DNA of 64,000 nucleotides from Sinomonas sp. R1AF57. GTDB lineage: Bacteria > Actinomycetota > Actinomycetes > Actinomycetales > Micrococcaceae. A model generated the notes under the pieces. The model did not search any database. It worked only from the letters and a program-made list of their open reading frames with translations, and was not told where the DNA came from. Both the position numbers and the translations under genes were made by a program. Below, piece by piece: positions 25,121-34,033 of this stretch (position 1 is the stretch's first letter; the number at the start of each line of letters is the position of its first letter). The stretch lies in the NCBI RefSeq assembly GCF_002224485.1, contig NZ_CP022463.1:2493990-2557989 (forward strand). The letters are read 5' to 3'.

Positions 25121-25564
25121 CTACTGGGCAACCTGGGTGATCTCGAAGGTCTTGGGCTGCTGGGCAGCGTGCGGGTGGTTCGGGCCCGCGTAGACCTTGA
25201 GCTTGGACAGCTGCTGGGCGGCCAGCTTGTTGTGCGGGAGCATGCCCTTCACGGCCTTCTCCACGGCGCGGACCGGGTTCTTCTCAAGGAGCTCCGCGTA
25301 GGTGACGGAGGTCAGGCCGCCCGGGAAGCCCGAGTGGCGGTAGGCGCGCTTCTGCTGGAGCTTGGCGCCGGTGAGGGCGACCTTCTCAGCGTTGATGATG
25401 ATGACGAAATCGCCCATGTCCATGTGGGACGCAAAGGTCGGCTTGTGCTTCCCGCGCAGCAGCGTTGCGGTCTGGCTGGCAAGACGACCCAGAACGACGT
25501 CGGTGGCGTCGATGACGTGCCACTGACGGTCGGCGTCGCCGGGCTTCGGAGTGTACGTACGCAC
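25121..25564 (-). CDS. rplM: 50S ribosomal protein L13
   Basis: 147 aa from GTG 25564 ([10 protein letters not shown]); longer upstream reading is not protein-like. Core motifs [42 protein letters not shown] and [12 protein letters not shown] are those of L13. First gene of the rplM-rpsI operon; a good promoter at 25762-25791 leaves a leader of about 190 nt. Confidence 0.97.
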   Translation of the reverse strand: MRTYTPKPGDADRQWHVIDATDVVLGRLASQTATLLRGKHKPTFASHMDMGDFVIIINAEKVALTGAKLQQKRAYRHSGFPGGLTSVTYAELLEKNPVRAVEKAVKGMLPHNKLAAQQLSKLKVYAGPNHPHAAQQPKTFEITQVAQ

Positions 25565-25761
25565 AGTTGTTGCCTTCGTTTCTTGGTCTGGTGGGATGCC
25601 GGTGAGATACATCCCGTTCTTCGGTGCGCTACCGGACCAGAGGTGAGGGCTCCCAGACCAGTCATCCCGTGACACTCGAATGCGCCTCGGGAGCCGGCGT
25701 CCTGCAACTGGACACTCCCGCGGCGCGCACCATCGAGTCGAGACACGCACAACGACTATCA

Positions 25762-25791
25762 AGGATAGCCCGGCGCGGCGCGGCGGGTCAA
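25762..25791 (-). promoter_or_regulatory. Promoter of rplM-rpsI with long leader
   Basis: On the minus strand, TTGACC (25791-25786) and TATCCT (25767-25762) are separated by 18 bp. Transcription would start near 25755, giving an untranslated leader of about 190 nt before the GTG. The leader contains complementary GGTCTGG and CCAGACC segments that could form an autoregulatory structure. Confidence 0.6.
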
Positions 25792-25799
25792 AAGCGGGG

Positions 25800-26092
25800 C
25801 GGCGGCTGGGCGACTGCCCGCCTCATCCAGTCTCGCACGCGCGCACGACGCCGCCCGGCCGGCTCCCGGGGCACGCTCGCCTCCTCGCCGGCCGCCGGCG
25901 GCCCGGAACCGAGTACTCAGCCGCCGGACCGAGTAGTCCCGGGGGTTATCAAAACAAACAAAAACAAGTACCGACCGAGTGTGGCGATCAGTTGCGCCGG
26001 CATTGAAGACTGACGGCGTGGATCTCGACGGCGCTCAATGTGGGGGGTCGTCGCCTTGGATCCACATTCGCACTCAGTAGTTAGGAAATGTC
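25800..26092 (+). promoter_or_regulatory. Upstream region of pilus locus A
   Basis: No gene is seen between the rplM promoter and the Flp-A pilin. The stretch contains three direct copies of ACCGAGT (25908, 25928, 25974), the first as ACCGAGTACTC, identical to the core of the 40-bp motif at 22598. An A-rich run follows (TTATCAAAACAAACAAAAAC, 25947-25966). The pilin ribosome-binding site is TTAGGAAATG. No clear -35/-10 pair stands out. Confidence 0.45.
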
Positions 26093-26311
26093 ATGGACAA
26101 GCTCCTGGTCACCCTCCAGATGTTTTGGAACGACATCACCAACAGCGAGAAGGAGAAGGGAGCCACGGCCGTGGAGTACGGCCTCCTCGTGGCTCTCATC
26201 GCTGCCGTCATCATCGCAGTGGTGGCCATTCTTGGCGGTCAGATCCAAGAAGCCTTCCAGAAGGTTGTCGACGGTCTCACTGCCGGCGGCATCGCCCCCA
26301 AGGCGGGGTAG
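26093..26311 (+). CDS. flp: Flp-type pilin, locus A
   Basis: 72 aa. Leader MDKLLVTLQMFWNDITNSEKEKG is followed by the Flp signature ATAVEYGLLVALIAAVII: predicted prepilin-peptidase cleavage is after Gly23, leaving Glu at +5 and Tyr at +6. The hydrophobic helix would form the pilus core. First gene of a complete Tad-type order (flp, tadE, tadG, cpaB, cpaE, tadA, tadB, tadC). No prepilin peptidase gene lies in the window. Confidence 0.92.
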   Translation: MDKLLVTLQMFWNDITNSEKEKGATAVEYGLLVALIAAVIIAVVAILGGQIQEAFQKVVDGLTAGGIAPKAG

Positions 26312-26396
26312 TTCGACGTGGCGCTGGGGTGCAGCCAGAAGGCGCAGCATCCCAGCGCCGCGGTCTCTTAACGGTGTTCCAATTCTTTAAGGGGGA

Positions 26397-26813
26397 ATGG
26401 TGGCCAGGGCGAGAACCTGTAGAATTTTGACACCAAAGAGGTGTGGAAATGATCTGGGCGCCGTAGCAGTCGAATTCGCCCTCGTTCTCCCCCTCCTCCT
26501 GGGCCTCGTCCTCGGCATTGTGGAATTTGGACGCATCTACAATGCGCAGGTGCTGGTCACCAATGCCGCCCGCGAGGCCGCGCGCACGCTCGCCGTCTCG
26601 ACCACTTCAACGAAACACGATGATGCGGTTGCGGCCGCGAAGGCGGTAGCTCCAAACCTGACGTTGGCAGTGGTGGTACCAAGCACCTGCACCGCGCCCA
26701 GCCAGGTCACGGCCACAGTGACCACGACCTTCAACACCATCTCTGGCTCATGGTTCGGCCTCAATCCTCAAGTCACGGTTACCGGGACGGGAGCTATGCG
26801 ATGCGGCGGCTGA
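26397..26813 (+). CDS. tadE: TadE-family pseudopilin, locus A
   Basis: Up to 138 aa. The signature LGAVAVEFALVLPLLLGLVL has the G/x-x-x-x-E-F processing site and a hydrophobic helix, followed by EFGRIYNAQVLVTNAAREAART, conserved in TadE pseudopilins. Two C-terminal Cys (STCTAPS; MRCGG). GGGGG just before ATG 26397 suggests either that codon or GTG 26400 as start. It overlaps the next gene by 13 bp. Confidence 0.88.
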   Translation: MVARARTCRILTPKRCGNDLGAVAVEFALVLPLLLGLVLGIVEFGRIYNAQVLVTNAAREAARTLAVSTTSTKHDDAVAAAKAVAPNLTLAVVVPSTCTAPSQVTATVTTTFNTISGSWFGLNPQVTVTGTGAMRCGG

Positions 26814-27820
26814 CACGCAAGACGCATTCCGATCAACGCGGGGCCGTGGCCATCGTGGTGGCACTTCTCATGGTGGTCCTCGTCGGCTTCGCCGCACTGG
26901 CGGTCGATATCGGACGCATCGCCTCGACCAAGGCCCAGCTCCAGAATGGCGCCGATGCCTCGGCCTTGGCCGTCGCACAGCTCTGCTCGAAGGTGCCGAC
27001 CGACTGCACCCTGGCAAAGGCAAACTCTCTCGCCGATCAGTACGCGCTAGCAAACACGCTTGATACCTCCGGGATGCGGGATGGCCCGGTCGACCTCACG
27101 GTCGCCGGGCATGCCACGGTCAATACCCGCCGAAACGGCGACCTCAATCTCCTCTTCGGCGGAGTCCTCGGTGAAACCTCCGCCAGAGTGACCACGTCGG
27201 CGACAGCGGTCTGGGGTTACCCAGCTCCGCACACCACATTTCCACTTGCCCTGTCGGACAAATGCTTTGATTTATCAAACAGTGTGGATACGGGAAAGCT
27301 CCAGAAGTTCACTTATAAGAAGACCAGTGGGGGCAAAGGAACCGACGGGCAGTGCTACGACGGAGCAGTTTCACCTTTATCCGGCGGCTTTGGTTGGCTT
27401 TCCCAGTCGGGCGACTGCAAGGCCTCCATTACAGGGTCGTGGACCGCAGGTTCGGATCCTGGAAACTCAGTTAATGGGTGCGATACGATTCTGCAGCAGT
27501 GGAAGGCAGCCATCTCGAAAGATGGTTGGGTCAAAGTCACACTTCCGGTCTTTGCGGCAGCATCAGGAAATGGGGCAGGGGGAACCTTCACAATCAGAGG
27601 ATTTGCAACATTTCAGATCTACGGATGGATGTTTGCAGGGGCCGGAAATGATCCCCGGACCTACCAGCCAGCATCTATTCCGGCGAGTCTACAGTGCTCG
27701 GGAAGCGAGCGTTGCATTATCGGGAAGTTCGTAAAATACGAAACTGCGGGTCAACAGTCGGAGACGACAGTTGACCCAAGTCATAATCTCTACACAACCA
27801 CCATCGGCCTAGTCAAGTAA
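26801..27820 (+). CDS. tadG: TadG-like pilus-assembly protein, locus A
   Basis: 339 aa; ATG 26801 lies inside the end of tadE, as in locus B. An N-terminal helix (RGAVAIVVALLMVVLVGFAALAV) and GADASALAVAQLC are typical of TadG/TadE-like minor pilins. The large extracellular C-terminal part shares GGFGWL, LPVF, GFA-F and paired Cys with the locus B protein. Base composition changes inside the gene: about 27235-27820 is clearly AT-richer than the flanks, hinting at a different history for the exposed domain. Confidence 0.85.
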   Translation: MRRLTRKTHSDQRGAVAIVVALLMVVLVGFAALAVDIGRIASTKAQLQNGADASALAVAQLCSKVPTDCTLAKANSLADQYALANTLDTSGMRDGPVDLTVAGHATVNTRRNGDLNLLFGGVLGETSARVTTSATAVWGYPAPHTTFPLALSDKCFDLSNSVDTGKLQKFTYKKTSGGKGTDGQCYDGAVSPLSGGFGWLSQSGDCKASITGSWTAGSDPGNSVNGCDTILQQWKAAISKDGWVKVTLPVFAAASGNGAGGTFTIRGFATFQIYGWMFAGAGNDPRTYQPASIPASLQCSGSERCIIGKFVKYETAGQQSETTVDPSHNLYTTTIGLVK

Positions 27821-27836
27821 CAATGAAGGAGCACCC

Positions 27837-28592
27837 GTGAGGACCCGCCTACTGGGAGGCGTGGCCGCACTGATTATCGCAATCATCGGCACCGTTCTTC
27901 TCTTCATGTACGTCAGCGGCTCTGACGCACGTGCCCTCGCCGGCACGGAAACACAGGATGTGTTCATCGTCCAGAAGCAGATCCCGGCTGGAACCTCCGC
28001 CGGGAGCGTCAGCGCAAGCGTCGCCAAGAAACCCGTGCCGAAGGCTGTCATTCCGCAGGACGCCGTCACTGATCTCGGCGCGATCCAAGGGAAGGTCGCG
28101 GCAGTAGCGCTTGAGCCTGGGGAACAGCTCATCGCTAATCGCTTCGCGGAACCCAGCGCCCTTGCCGCACCAGGCCGCGTCGACGTCCCAGCAGGTCTGC
28201 AGGAAGTCACCGTGCGGCTTCCCATCGAACGCGTGATCGGGGGCGCTATCGCAGCGGGGGACACGGTGGGTGTCCTCCTCTCGATGCCGAAGGACGACAG
28301 CGCGCCGGCCCAGACCCAGTTCTCCTTCAATAAGGTCCTTGTCACCGCCGTCCAGACCTCCACCGGGGCGACGGCGGAGAACAACGCCTCGAGCCCTGCT
28401 TCTCAGGGAACCGGAGGCGCCGCCAAGAGCTCGAGCGGCGGCGAGTACCTCGTGACCTTGGCCCGTTCCCCCGCTGACGCGGCTCGTATCGTCTTCACCG
28501 CCGAATTCGGCACCATCTACCTCACCAAGCAGGGCGCTCCAGCCCAGGAAGCCGACGCGGGCCTCCTCGATCGATCGAAGGTGCTGCGATGA
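27837..28592 (+). CDS. cpaB: CpaB/RcpC-type pilus-assembly protein, locus A
   Basis: 251 aa with an N-terminal TM helix (GGVAALIIAIIGTVLLFMYV) and SAF-like segments (QDVFIVQKQIPAGT; LEPGEQLIANRF; QEVTVRLPIERVIGGAIAAGD) typical of Flp pilus-assembly protein CpaB. It acts on the outer face of the membrane. Its stop overlaps the cpaE start (ATGA). Confidence 0.88.
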   Translation: MRTRLLGGVAALIIAIIGTVLLFMYVSGSDARALAGTETQDVFIVQKQIPAGTSAGSVSASVAKKPVPKAVIPQDAVTDLGAIQGKVAAVALEPGEQLIANRFAEPSALAAPGRVDVPAGLQEVTVRLPIERVIGGAIAAGDTVGVLLSMPKDDSAPAQTQFSFNKVLVTAVQTSTGATAENNASSPASQGTGGAAKSSSGGEYLVTLARSPADAARIVFTAEFGTIYLTKQGAPAQEADAGLLDRSKVLR

Positions 28593-29782
28593 GCCGCTTT
28601 GCACTGATCACCGCTGACGCCGAGTTTGAGCATCGAGTGCGCCTCGCCTCGGCCGGGCTTCCGGGATCGCTCCAGTCATTCCAAGCGAACTTCCTACCGG
28701 CGAGCATCGACGACGTCTTCGGCCAGCTCGTCGGTGAGCCAGTCGAGGTCCTCGTCCTGGGGCCCGACCTGCGGCCTGATGACGTCATGGGCTTCTCGGC
28801 CGCAGTTGATGTCCGGTACCCCTACGTGAGCATCGTCTACGCTGCCGAACCGACCCCGGACCTCGCCATCAGCGCAATGCGCTCCGGCATCCGGGACATT
28901 ATCACCCCCTCTGCGAACGCCGAGTCGTTGCGAGCACACCTTGAGCAGGCCGCTTTGGCCGCAACCTCCCGCATGGCGGCGTCTCCCTCTGAGGACGAGG
29001 AGACTCGGTCCGGTCATGGGCGCGTCATAGCCGTGATGTCGCCTAAGGGCGGAGTCGGGAAGACGACAATCGCGACGAACATCGCCGTAGGCCTCGGAAG
29101 AATAGCGCCGATGTCGGTCGTCATCGTCGATCTCGACCTGCAGTTCGGAGATGTTGCGTCTGGGCTCATGCTGAATCCCGAGCGCACGATTGCCGACGCC
29201 GCCAACGGTCCCATGGACGCCCTTTCGCTCAAGACGTACCTCTCGCCTCATCCGACGAACATCTACGCGCTCTGCGCTCCGAAGAATCCAGCGGAGGCCG
29301 ACAGAATTTCCTCGGACAGCGTGGGCGAACTGATTGCCCGACTGTCTGCTGAGTTCCAGTACGTCGTCATCGACACGTCTCCTGGCCTCGGCGAGCACGT
29401 CCTCGCGACGCTCGATCAGGCGAGCGATGTCGTCTGGGTCTGCGGGATGGACATCCCGAGCGTGCGGGGCCTCAAGTCCGGGCTGGAGATTCTGGATGAG
29501 CTCAACATGCTCCCGGAGCATCGCCACGTCGTCGTCAATATGGCCGACCGCAAGTCGGGAATCACCCTCCAGGACGTGGAGGCGACTCTCGGGGTTCCCG
29601 TCGATATAGTCCTGCCCCGGTCACGTGTCCTTCCTCTCTCGACCAACCGTGGAGTCCCCGCTCTTCAGGACGGACTGCGCGACCCAGCAGTCAAGGGTCT
29701 GCGTCGACTGGTCGAGCGCTTCCAGCCGCAGTGGGACACGCGCGAGCACAAGCAACTGCACCGTAGGACGGTGTTCCAGTGA
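28589..29782 (+). CDS. cpaE: CpaE/TadZ-like ATPase, locus A
   Basis: 397 aa. An N-terminal receiver-like domain (residues 1-125) precedes a MinD/ParA-type ATPase: deviant Walker A MSPKGGVGKTTIATNIAVG (near 150), VVIVDLDLQFGD and VVIDTSPGLGE. TadZ/CpaE proteins localise the Tad machinery at the cytoplasmic membrane. Overlaps both neighbours by 4 bp. Confidence 0.9.
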   Translation: MSRFALITADAEFEHRVRLASAGLPGSLQSFQANFLPASIDDVFGQLVGEPVEVLVLGPDLRPDDVMGFSAAVDVRYPYVSIVYAAEPTPDLAISAMRSGIRDIITPSANAESLRAHLEQAALAATSRMAASPSEDEETRSGHGRVIAVMSPKGGVGKTTIATNIAVGLGRIAPMSVVIVDLDLQFGDVASGLMLNPERTIADAANGPMDALSLKTYLSPHPTNIYALCAPKNPAEADRISSDSVGELIARLSAEFQYVVIDTSPGLGEHVLATLDQASDVVWVCGMDIPSVRGLKSGLEILDELNMLPEHRHVVVNMADRKSGITLQDVEATLGVPVDIVLPRSRVLPLSTNRGVPALQDGLRDPAVKGLRRLVERFQPQWDTREHKQLHRRTVFQ

Positions 29783-31270
29783 GCCTCTCCGAACGTCTGA
29801 ATACTGCTCGGGGCCTGACCGCCGACACTTCACCGTCGGTTGTGAAGACCGCAAGCCTGGGGCCATTCCCGGCAGCCGGTGCTGCGCCGATAGAAGCGCT
29901 CGACGCCGCGACCCATGGCACAGCTACCCTCAATGAACGAGTCAAGGCGAAGGCTGCGGCCGATGCGGAGGCACGCCTCGCGGTCCACGATCTGGCATCG
30001 GACCGCGACGTGCGAGCGAGCGAAGCTCTAAGATCCCTCAAGGAACGGGTCACCACGGAGCTGTTCGAGCGAGTCGGAGGGCGCATTGCGGACTCCTCCT
30101 TGAGCGAGTCCGATCTGCACGACTACGTCGAGGGCGAGTTGCGCGCTGTCGTCTCAGAGCAGCAGGTGCCCCTCACCTCGAACGAGCGCGGCCGGCTAAT
30201 CGATGAAGTGATGGACGACGTACTCGGTCTGGGCCCGATCCAGCGGTACGTCGACGACCCGAGCGTTACCGAAGTCATGGTGAACCGTGCCGACCAAGTC
30301 TATATCGAACGGCACGGCCAGCTCTTCCCAACAGAAACGATGTTCGCGTCGGAGGAGCAGCTCCGTCGGGTCATCGAACGCATTGTCTCCAGAGTGGGCC
30401 GACGCATCGACGAGTCGTCGCCTCTGGTCGACGCCCGGCTTTCGGACGGGTCCCGAGTGAACGCGATCATCCCGCCGCTCGCCGTCAACGGCGCCGCCCT
30501 GACGATCCGGAAGTTCTCGCGCGAGGCATTGAGCGTCAACAGACTGATTGAACTCGGCACGCTGACCCCAGACATGGCTGACCTGCTGCGGGCCTGCGTC
30601 CAATCGCGACTTAACGTGATCGTCTCGGGCGGTACAGGAACGGGCAAGACCACTTTGCTCAATGTCCTTTCCTCCTTCATCCCGCACAACGAGCGGATCG
30701 TGACGATCGAGGACGCGGTAGAGCTCCCGGCTCGAAAGCCGTCCTCCGAACATCGAGGGCACAGGCGCCATCACGATCCGCGACCTCGTCCGCAACTCAC
30801 TCCGCATGCGTCCGGATCGCATCGTGGTCGGGGAGGTCCGCGGCGGCGAGACACTAGACATGCTCCAGGCCATGAACACCGGACACGATGGATCCCTCTC
30901 GACGGTCCATGCCAACTCGCCCCGCGACGCCATCGCACGCCTCGAAACCCTCGTGCTCATGGCCGGAATGGACCTGCCCCTACGAGCGATTCGAGAGCAG
31001 ATCGCTTCAGCAGTAAACGTCATCGTGCACCTGACCCGCCTTCGGGACGGCACCCGGCGCGTCACACACGTCACCGAAGTCCAGGGCATGGAGGGAGACG
31101 TCGTAACCCTCCAGGACGCGTTCGTATTCGACTATGCGGCAGGGCTCGATGCCAACGGACGCTTCTTGGGCACGCCCATTTCGACGGGGATCCGGCCCCG
31201 CTTCACCGACCACTTCCGTGATCTGGGCATACACATCAACCCGGCCATTTTCGGTGTCGGGAGGAACTGA
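29779..31270 (+). pseudogene. tadA: TadA/CpaF secretion ATPase, locus A, frameshifted
   Basis: The first part reads in frame to about 30726 and includes [17 protein letters not shown] (Walker A) and [10 protein letters not shown]. The rest, [19 protein letters not shown] then [19 protein letters not shown] to the end at 31270, is in another frame. Compared with the intact locus B copy, nine codons (QIQQDHVVR) between VEL and LES are replaced by four bases (CCGG, 30727-30730), a 23-bp deletion. Adding 23 bp restores 504 codons. The original frame runs on to 31221 as non-homologous protein. The deletion removes part of the core next to Walker B, so a truncated product would be inactive. The gene is probably a recent pseudogene; a sequencing error is unlikely to lose 23 bp. 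Confidence 0.88.
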
Positions 31271-31273
31271 ACC

Positions 31274-32215
31274 ATGGACAGTCCTTACGTGCTGATTGTT
31301 GGCCTGCTGACGGTCTACGGCGGTCTTGGGCTCGCCATCTTCACCTGGGTCCGCGCTGAACGCGTTGTTGCACCCGCGCGAAGGCGGCCTATCGCTTCCG
31401 CCGGAGATTCGGCGCTGTCTAGACTGACCAACAGCGCCGTGGGTGCAATCAACCAGCGCCTAAGAGGGCGGGACCTGCAGCTTCTGACCGCCGACCGATT
31501 CGAGCAGGCGGGCCTCCGGATCAGTACAGGGGAATTCCTTGTCATCTGTGGATCCTCGGCTGTGGCGGCGGGGCTGATCGGCTTCCTGCTCGGCGGCGTG
31601 GGGCTTGCCGTGCTCCTCGCCCTCCTTGGGGGTTTCGCCCCGCTGATCTGGCTCAGTATGAAGATCTCGAAGCGCCAAGCCACATTTGGTGATCAACTGC
31701 CCGACACGCTCCAGACCATTGCAGGCAACCTTCGGGCCGGTCACAGTCTTCTCCGCGCGCTGGATGGGGCGGCCGACGACAGCGAAGCGCCGATGAGCGA
31801 AGAACTGCGCCGCGTGGTCAATGAGACTCGGATCGGGCGTGATCTCCTGGAAGCACTGGCCGATGTGGCGGTGCGAACCAAGAGCCCGGACTTCCTATGG
31901 ACGGCGCAGGCCGTCGAGACGCAGCGCGAGGTAGGTGGCAATCTCGCGGAGGTCCTCGAGAACGTGACAGAGACCATCCGGGAGCGGGCCCAACTCGCTC
32001 GGCAGGTGAAGGCGCTGAGCGCCGAGGGCAAAATGTCGGCGCTCGTGCTCGTACTCCTGCCGATCGCGTTCATCCTGCTCCTGACAGTAATCAACCCGAT
32101 CTACGCGCAGGTGTTCTTCACAACGTTCGCAGGGTGGATGATGTTGGGCGCTGTCGCACTTCTCCTATCCGTCGGTTCATTCTGGCTGAGTCGGCTCATC
32201 AAGCCGAAGTACTGA
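31274..32215 (+). CDS. tadB: TadB inner-membrane platform protein, locus A
   Basis: 313 aa, T2SS-F-type domain (FGDQLPDTLQTIAGNLRAGHSLLRALDG; DFLWTAQAVETQREVGGNLAEVLENV) flanked by TM helices at about residues 5-25, 90-125, 255-280 and 285-305. It forms the Tad platform together with TadC and normally works with the TadA ATPase, whose gene just upstream is broken. Starts 3 bp after the tadA stop codon. Confidence 0.92.
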   Translation: MDSPYVLIVGLLTVYGGLGLAIFTWVRAERVVAPARRRPIASAGDSALSRLTNSAVGAINQRLRGRDLQLLTADRFEQAGLRISTGEFLVICGSSAVAAGLIGFLLGGVGLAVLLALLGGFAPLIWLSMKISKRQATFGDQLPDTLQTIAGNLRAGHSLLRALDGAADDSEAPMSEELRRVVNETRIGRDLLEALADVAVRTKSPDFLWTAQAVETQREVGGNLAEVLENVTETIRERAQLARQVKALSAEGKMSALVLVLLPIAFILLLTVINPIYAQVFFTTFAGWMMLGAVALLLSVGSFWLSRLIKPKY

Positions 32216-32225
32216 GGAGATCTCC

Positions 32226-33107
32226 ATGGCACCTCTCGCTTTCGTGGCCATTTCGGCCATCGTCCTACCGCTCACCTTCCTCACGTGGACCGTGGTCGCG
32301 ACTGACCGCACCAGTAGGAAGGCTGTCGAAGCCAATCTTGGACTCATCAAGGCGGGTCCGCGGCATTCAACGTGGACTGTGCCCGAGCAGCTTGCAGCGC
32401 TGTCCCGCAAGGTGACCCCTGTCGGCTACGCGGCAAAGCTGGACCGCCGCCTCGCCGAGGCTGGCCGACCGCGCGCCTGGCCGCTGGATCGCGTCCTCAT
32501 CGCCAAGCCAGTGCTAGGTCTGACGACCTTCGCGCTAACCGTATGGATGTACCTCAGCAACAGTGCCGCCTGGGTTCTGTTGGTCGGCCTTGCACTCATC
32601 GCGCTCGGCTACTTCCTCCCGGACATCCTGCTCTACAACACCGCCATCAAGCGGCGGGAGGACATGCAGCGGGCTATGCCGAACATGCTCGATCAGATGC
32701 TCATTTCGGTTGAGGCTGGAGTCGGGTTCGAAGCGGCCATGGGCCGTGCAGCCGAAAACGGATCAGGACCGCTGGCCGATGAATTCATTCGCACGCTGCA
32801 GGACATCCAGATCGGGCGTCCGCGACGCGAAGCATTTCTCGCCCTCGCCGAACGCGCTCCGTTTGCCGACCTGCGGTCTTTCATCAGGGCCGTGGTCCAA
32901 GCGGACCAGTACGGTATCGCGATCGCCAATGTCCTCCGAGCACAGGCGAAGGAAATGCGCACAAAGAGGCGCCAGCGTGCTGAAGAACACGCCATGAAGA
33001 TCCCTGTAAAGATCCTCTTCCCGCTGATGCTCACGATCCTCCCGGCCCTCTTCATAGTCGTGATGGGACCTGCCTTCTTGAACATCGTCAAGATGTTCGC
33101 TCACTGA
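32226..33107 (+). CDS. tadC: TadC inner-membrane platform protein, locus A
   Basis: 293 aa; GAGGAGAT precedes ATG 32226. T2SS-F-type domain (MPNMLDQMLISVEAGVGFEAAM; IQIGRPRREAFLALAERAPF; ADQYGIAIANVLRAQAKEMR) with TM helices at the N-terminus, about residues 95-135 and at the C-terminus. Last gene of locus A, followed by a strong terminator. Confidence 0.92.
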   Translation: MAPLAFVAISAIVLPLTFLTWTVVATDRTSRKAVEANLGLIKAGPRHSTWTVPEQLAALSRKVTPVGYAAKLDRRLAEAGRPRAWPLDRVLIAKPVLGLTTFALTVWMYLSNSAAWVLLVGLALIALGYFLPDILLYNTAIKRREDMQRAMPNMLDQMLISVEAGVGFEAAMGRAAENGSGPLADEFIRTLQDIQIGRPRREAFLALAERAPFADLRSFIRAVVQADQYGIAIANVLRAQAKEMRTKRRQRAEEHAMKIPVKILFPLMLTILPALFIVVMGPAFLNIVKMFAH

Positions 33108-33131
33108 CCTCCTCGAGAGGCCCCACAGACC

Positions 33132-33170
33132 GGAGCCTCCTCCCGGCACCCAGAACCGGGAGGAGGCTCC
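33132..33170 (+). terminator. Terminator after pilus locus A
   Basis: Perfect 15-bp stem GGAGCCTCCTCCCGG / CCGGGAGGAGGCTCC with a 9-nt loop, 24 bp after the tadC stop codon. Confidence 0.75.
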
Positions 33171-33216
33171 TACCACCCGTCCTGCGCTCACCCCCAGACC
33201 TGAACCAGGAACCACC

Positions 33217-33999
33217 ATGAACGGCAGATCTCCGACGGCCGCGTCCGCGCTCGACCCCACGCAATGGGCCTGGTACCGGGAATTCGGTGGGCTCCCCGCC
33301 GTGCCCGTCGGCACTCGCCGCCGGAACCGACGAATCGCCCGTAAGGCGGTGTTTCGCGGTGGCGCGTTGCTCGCTCTGGCGGGTGCCGCAGTCGTCGTTT
33401 CGGTCCTCCTGACAGTCCTCGGCGTCATCGACCCGCTTGTAGAGCTGGCTCTTGGCTGGCTTGTCCTCGCTGTCGTCCCCGCCTGCCTCGCGAGCTTGGG
33501 AGTAACGGCCGTCCGCGCGCGACGCCGGAACGTGACGGCGGCTTCCCGATGCGCACGTGCTGAGCGGATCCTGGGCGATGCGACGCCGGAGACCGCCACC
33601 GTCGCCGCCCTCCTCGAGTCGCTCCTGTCGATCCCGGGCACCGAAATCTTCCACTCGCTCCGCCTCGGCGGGGCCGCCCCCGCGAGCGCGGACCACGCCG
33701 TCGTGCGCGGCAACATCGTCTTCCTCCTCGAAGCGCAGCGTCGTCCGAGCCAGTCGAGCACCCTCCACTCCGCGGCCGACGAGTTCCGGGCGCTCCTCGG
33801 CCCAGACATCGAAGTCATACCCCTAGTGCTCGTCCACCCCCAGAGCGCCGCGCCCTGCGCCAGGATCTCGGCCGACGGCGCGCACCTCGCCACAGTCGGG
33901 CAGGCGCTGGAACGCGTCGGGGACACCCTCGCATACTCGTTCGGCGACTGGCGTGCCCGGCCGGACCTGCGCGCGTCACTCGTGTCGACGCTGGCCTAG
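33217..33999 (+). CDS. Two-TM protein with possible NERD-like nuclease domain
   Basis: 260 aa: two TM helices (about residues 50-75 and 78-98) then a cytoplasmic domain with TEIFHSLRLGG, SADHAVVRGNIVFLLEAQRR and IEVIPLVLVHP. This pattern resembles the nuclease-related (NERD) domain (asp-his followed by a hydrophobic strand and E-x-K), but the Lys position is Gln (EAQ) here, so activity is doubtful. ATG 33217 follows AACCAGGAACC. It has no counterpart in locus B. Assignment tentative. Confidence 0.5.
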   Translation: MNGRSPTAASALDPTQWAWYREFGGLPAVPVGTRRRNRRIARKAVFRGGALLALAGAAVVVSVLLTVLGVIDPLVELALGWLVLAVVPACLASLGVTAVRARRRNVTAASRCARAERILGDATPETATVAALLESLLSIPGTEIFHSLRLGGAAPASADHAVVRGNIVFLLEAQRRPSQSSTLHSAADEFRALLGPDIEVIPLVLVHPQSAAPCARISADGAHLATVGQALERVGDTLAYSFGDWRARPDLRASLVSTLA

Positions 34000-34033
34000 C
34001 ATTTTGCACACACGTTAGGCCTATGATTCGAGA

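Noticed and set aside
29779-31270. Programmed frameshift in tadA-A
   Set aside because: No slippery sequence at the junction, and conserved residues are deleted compared with locus B, so mutation is more likely.
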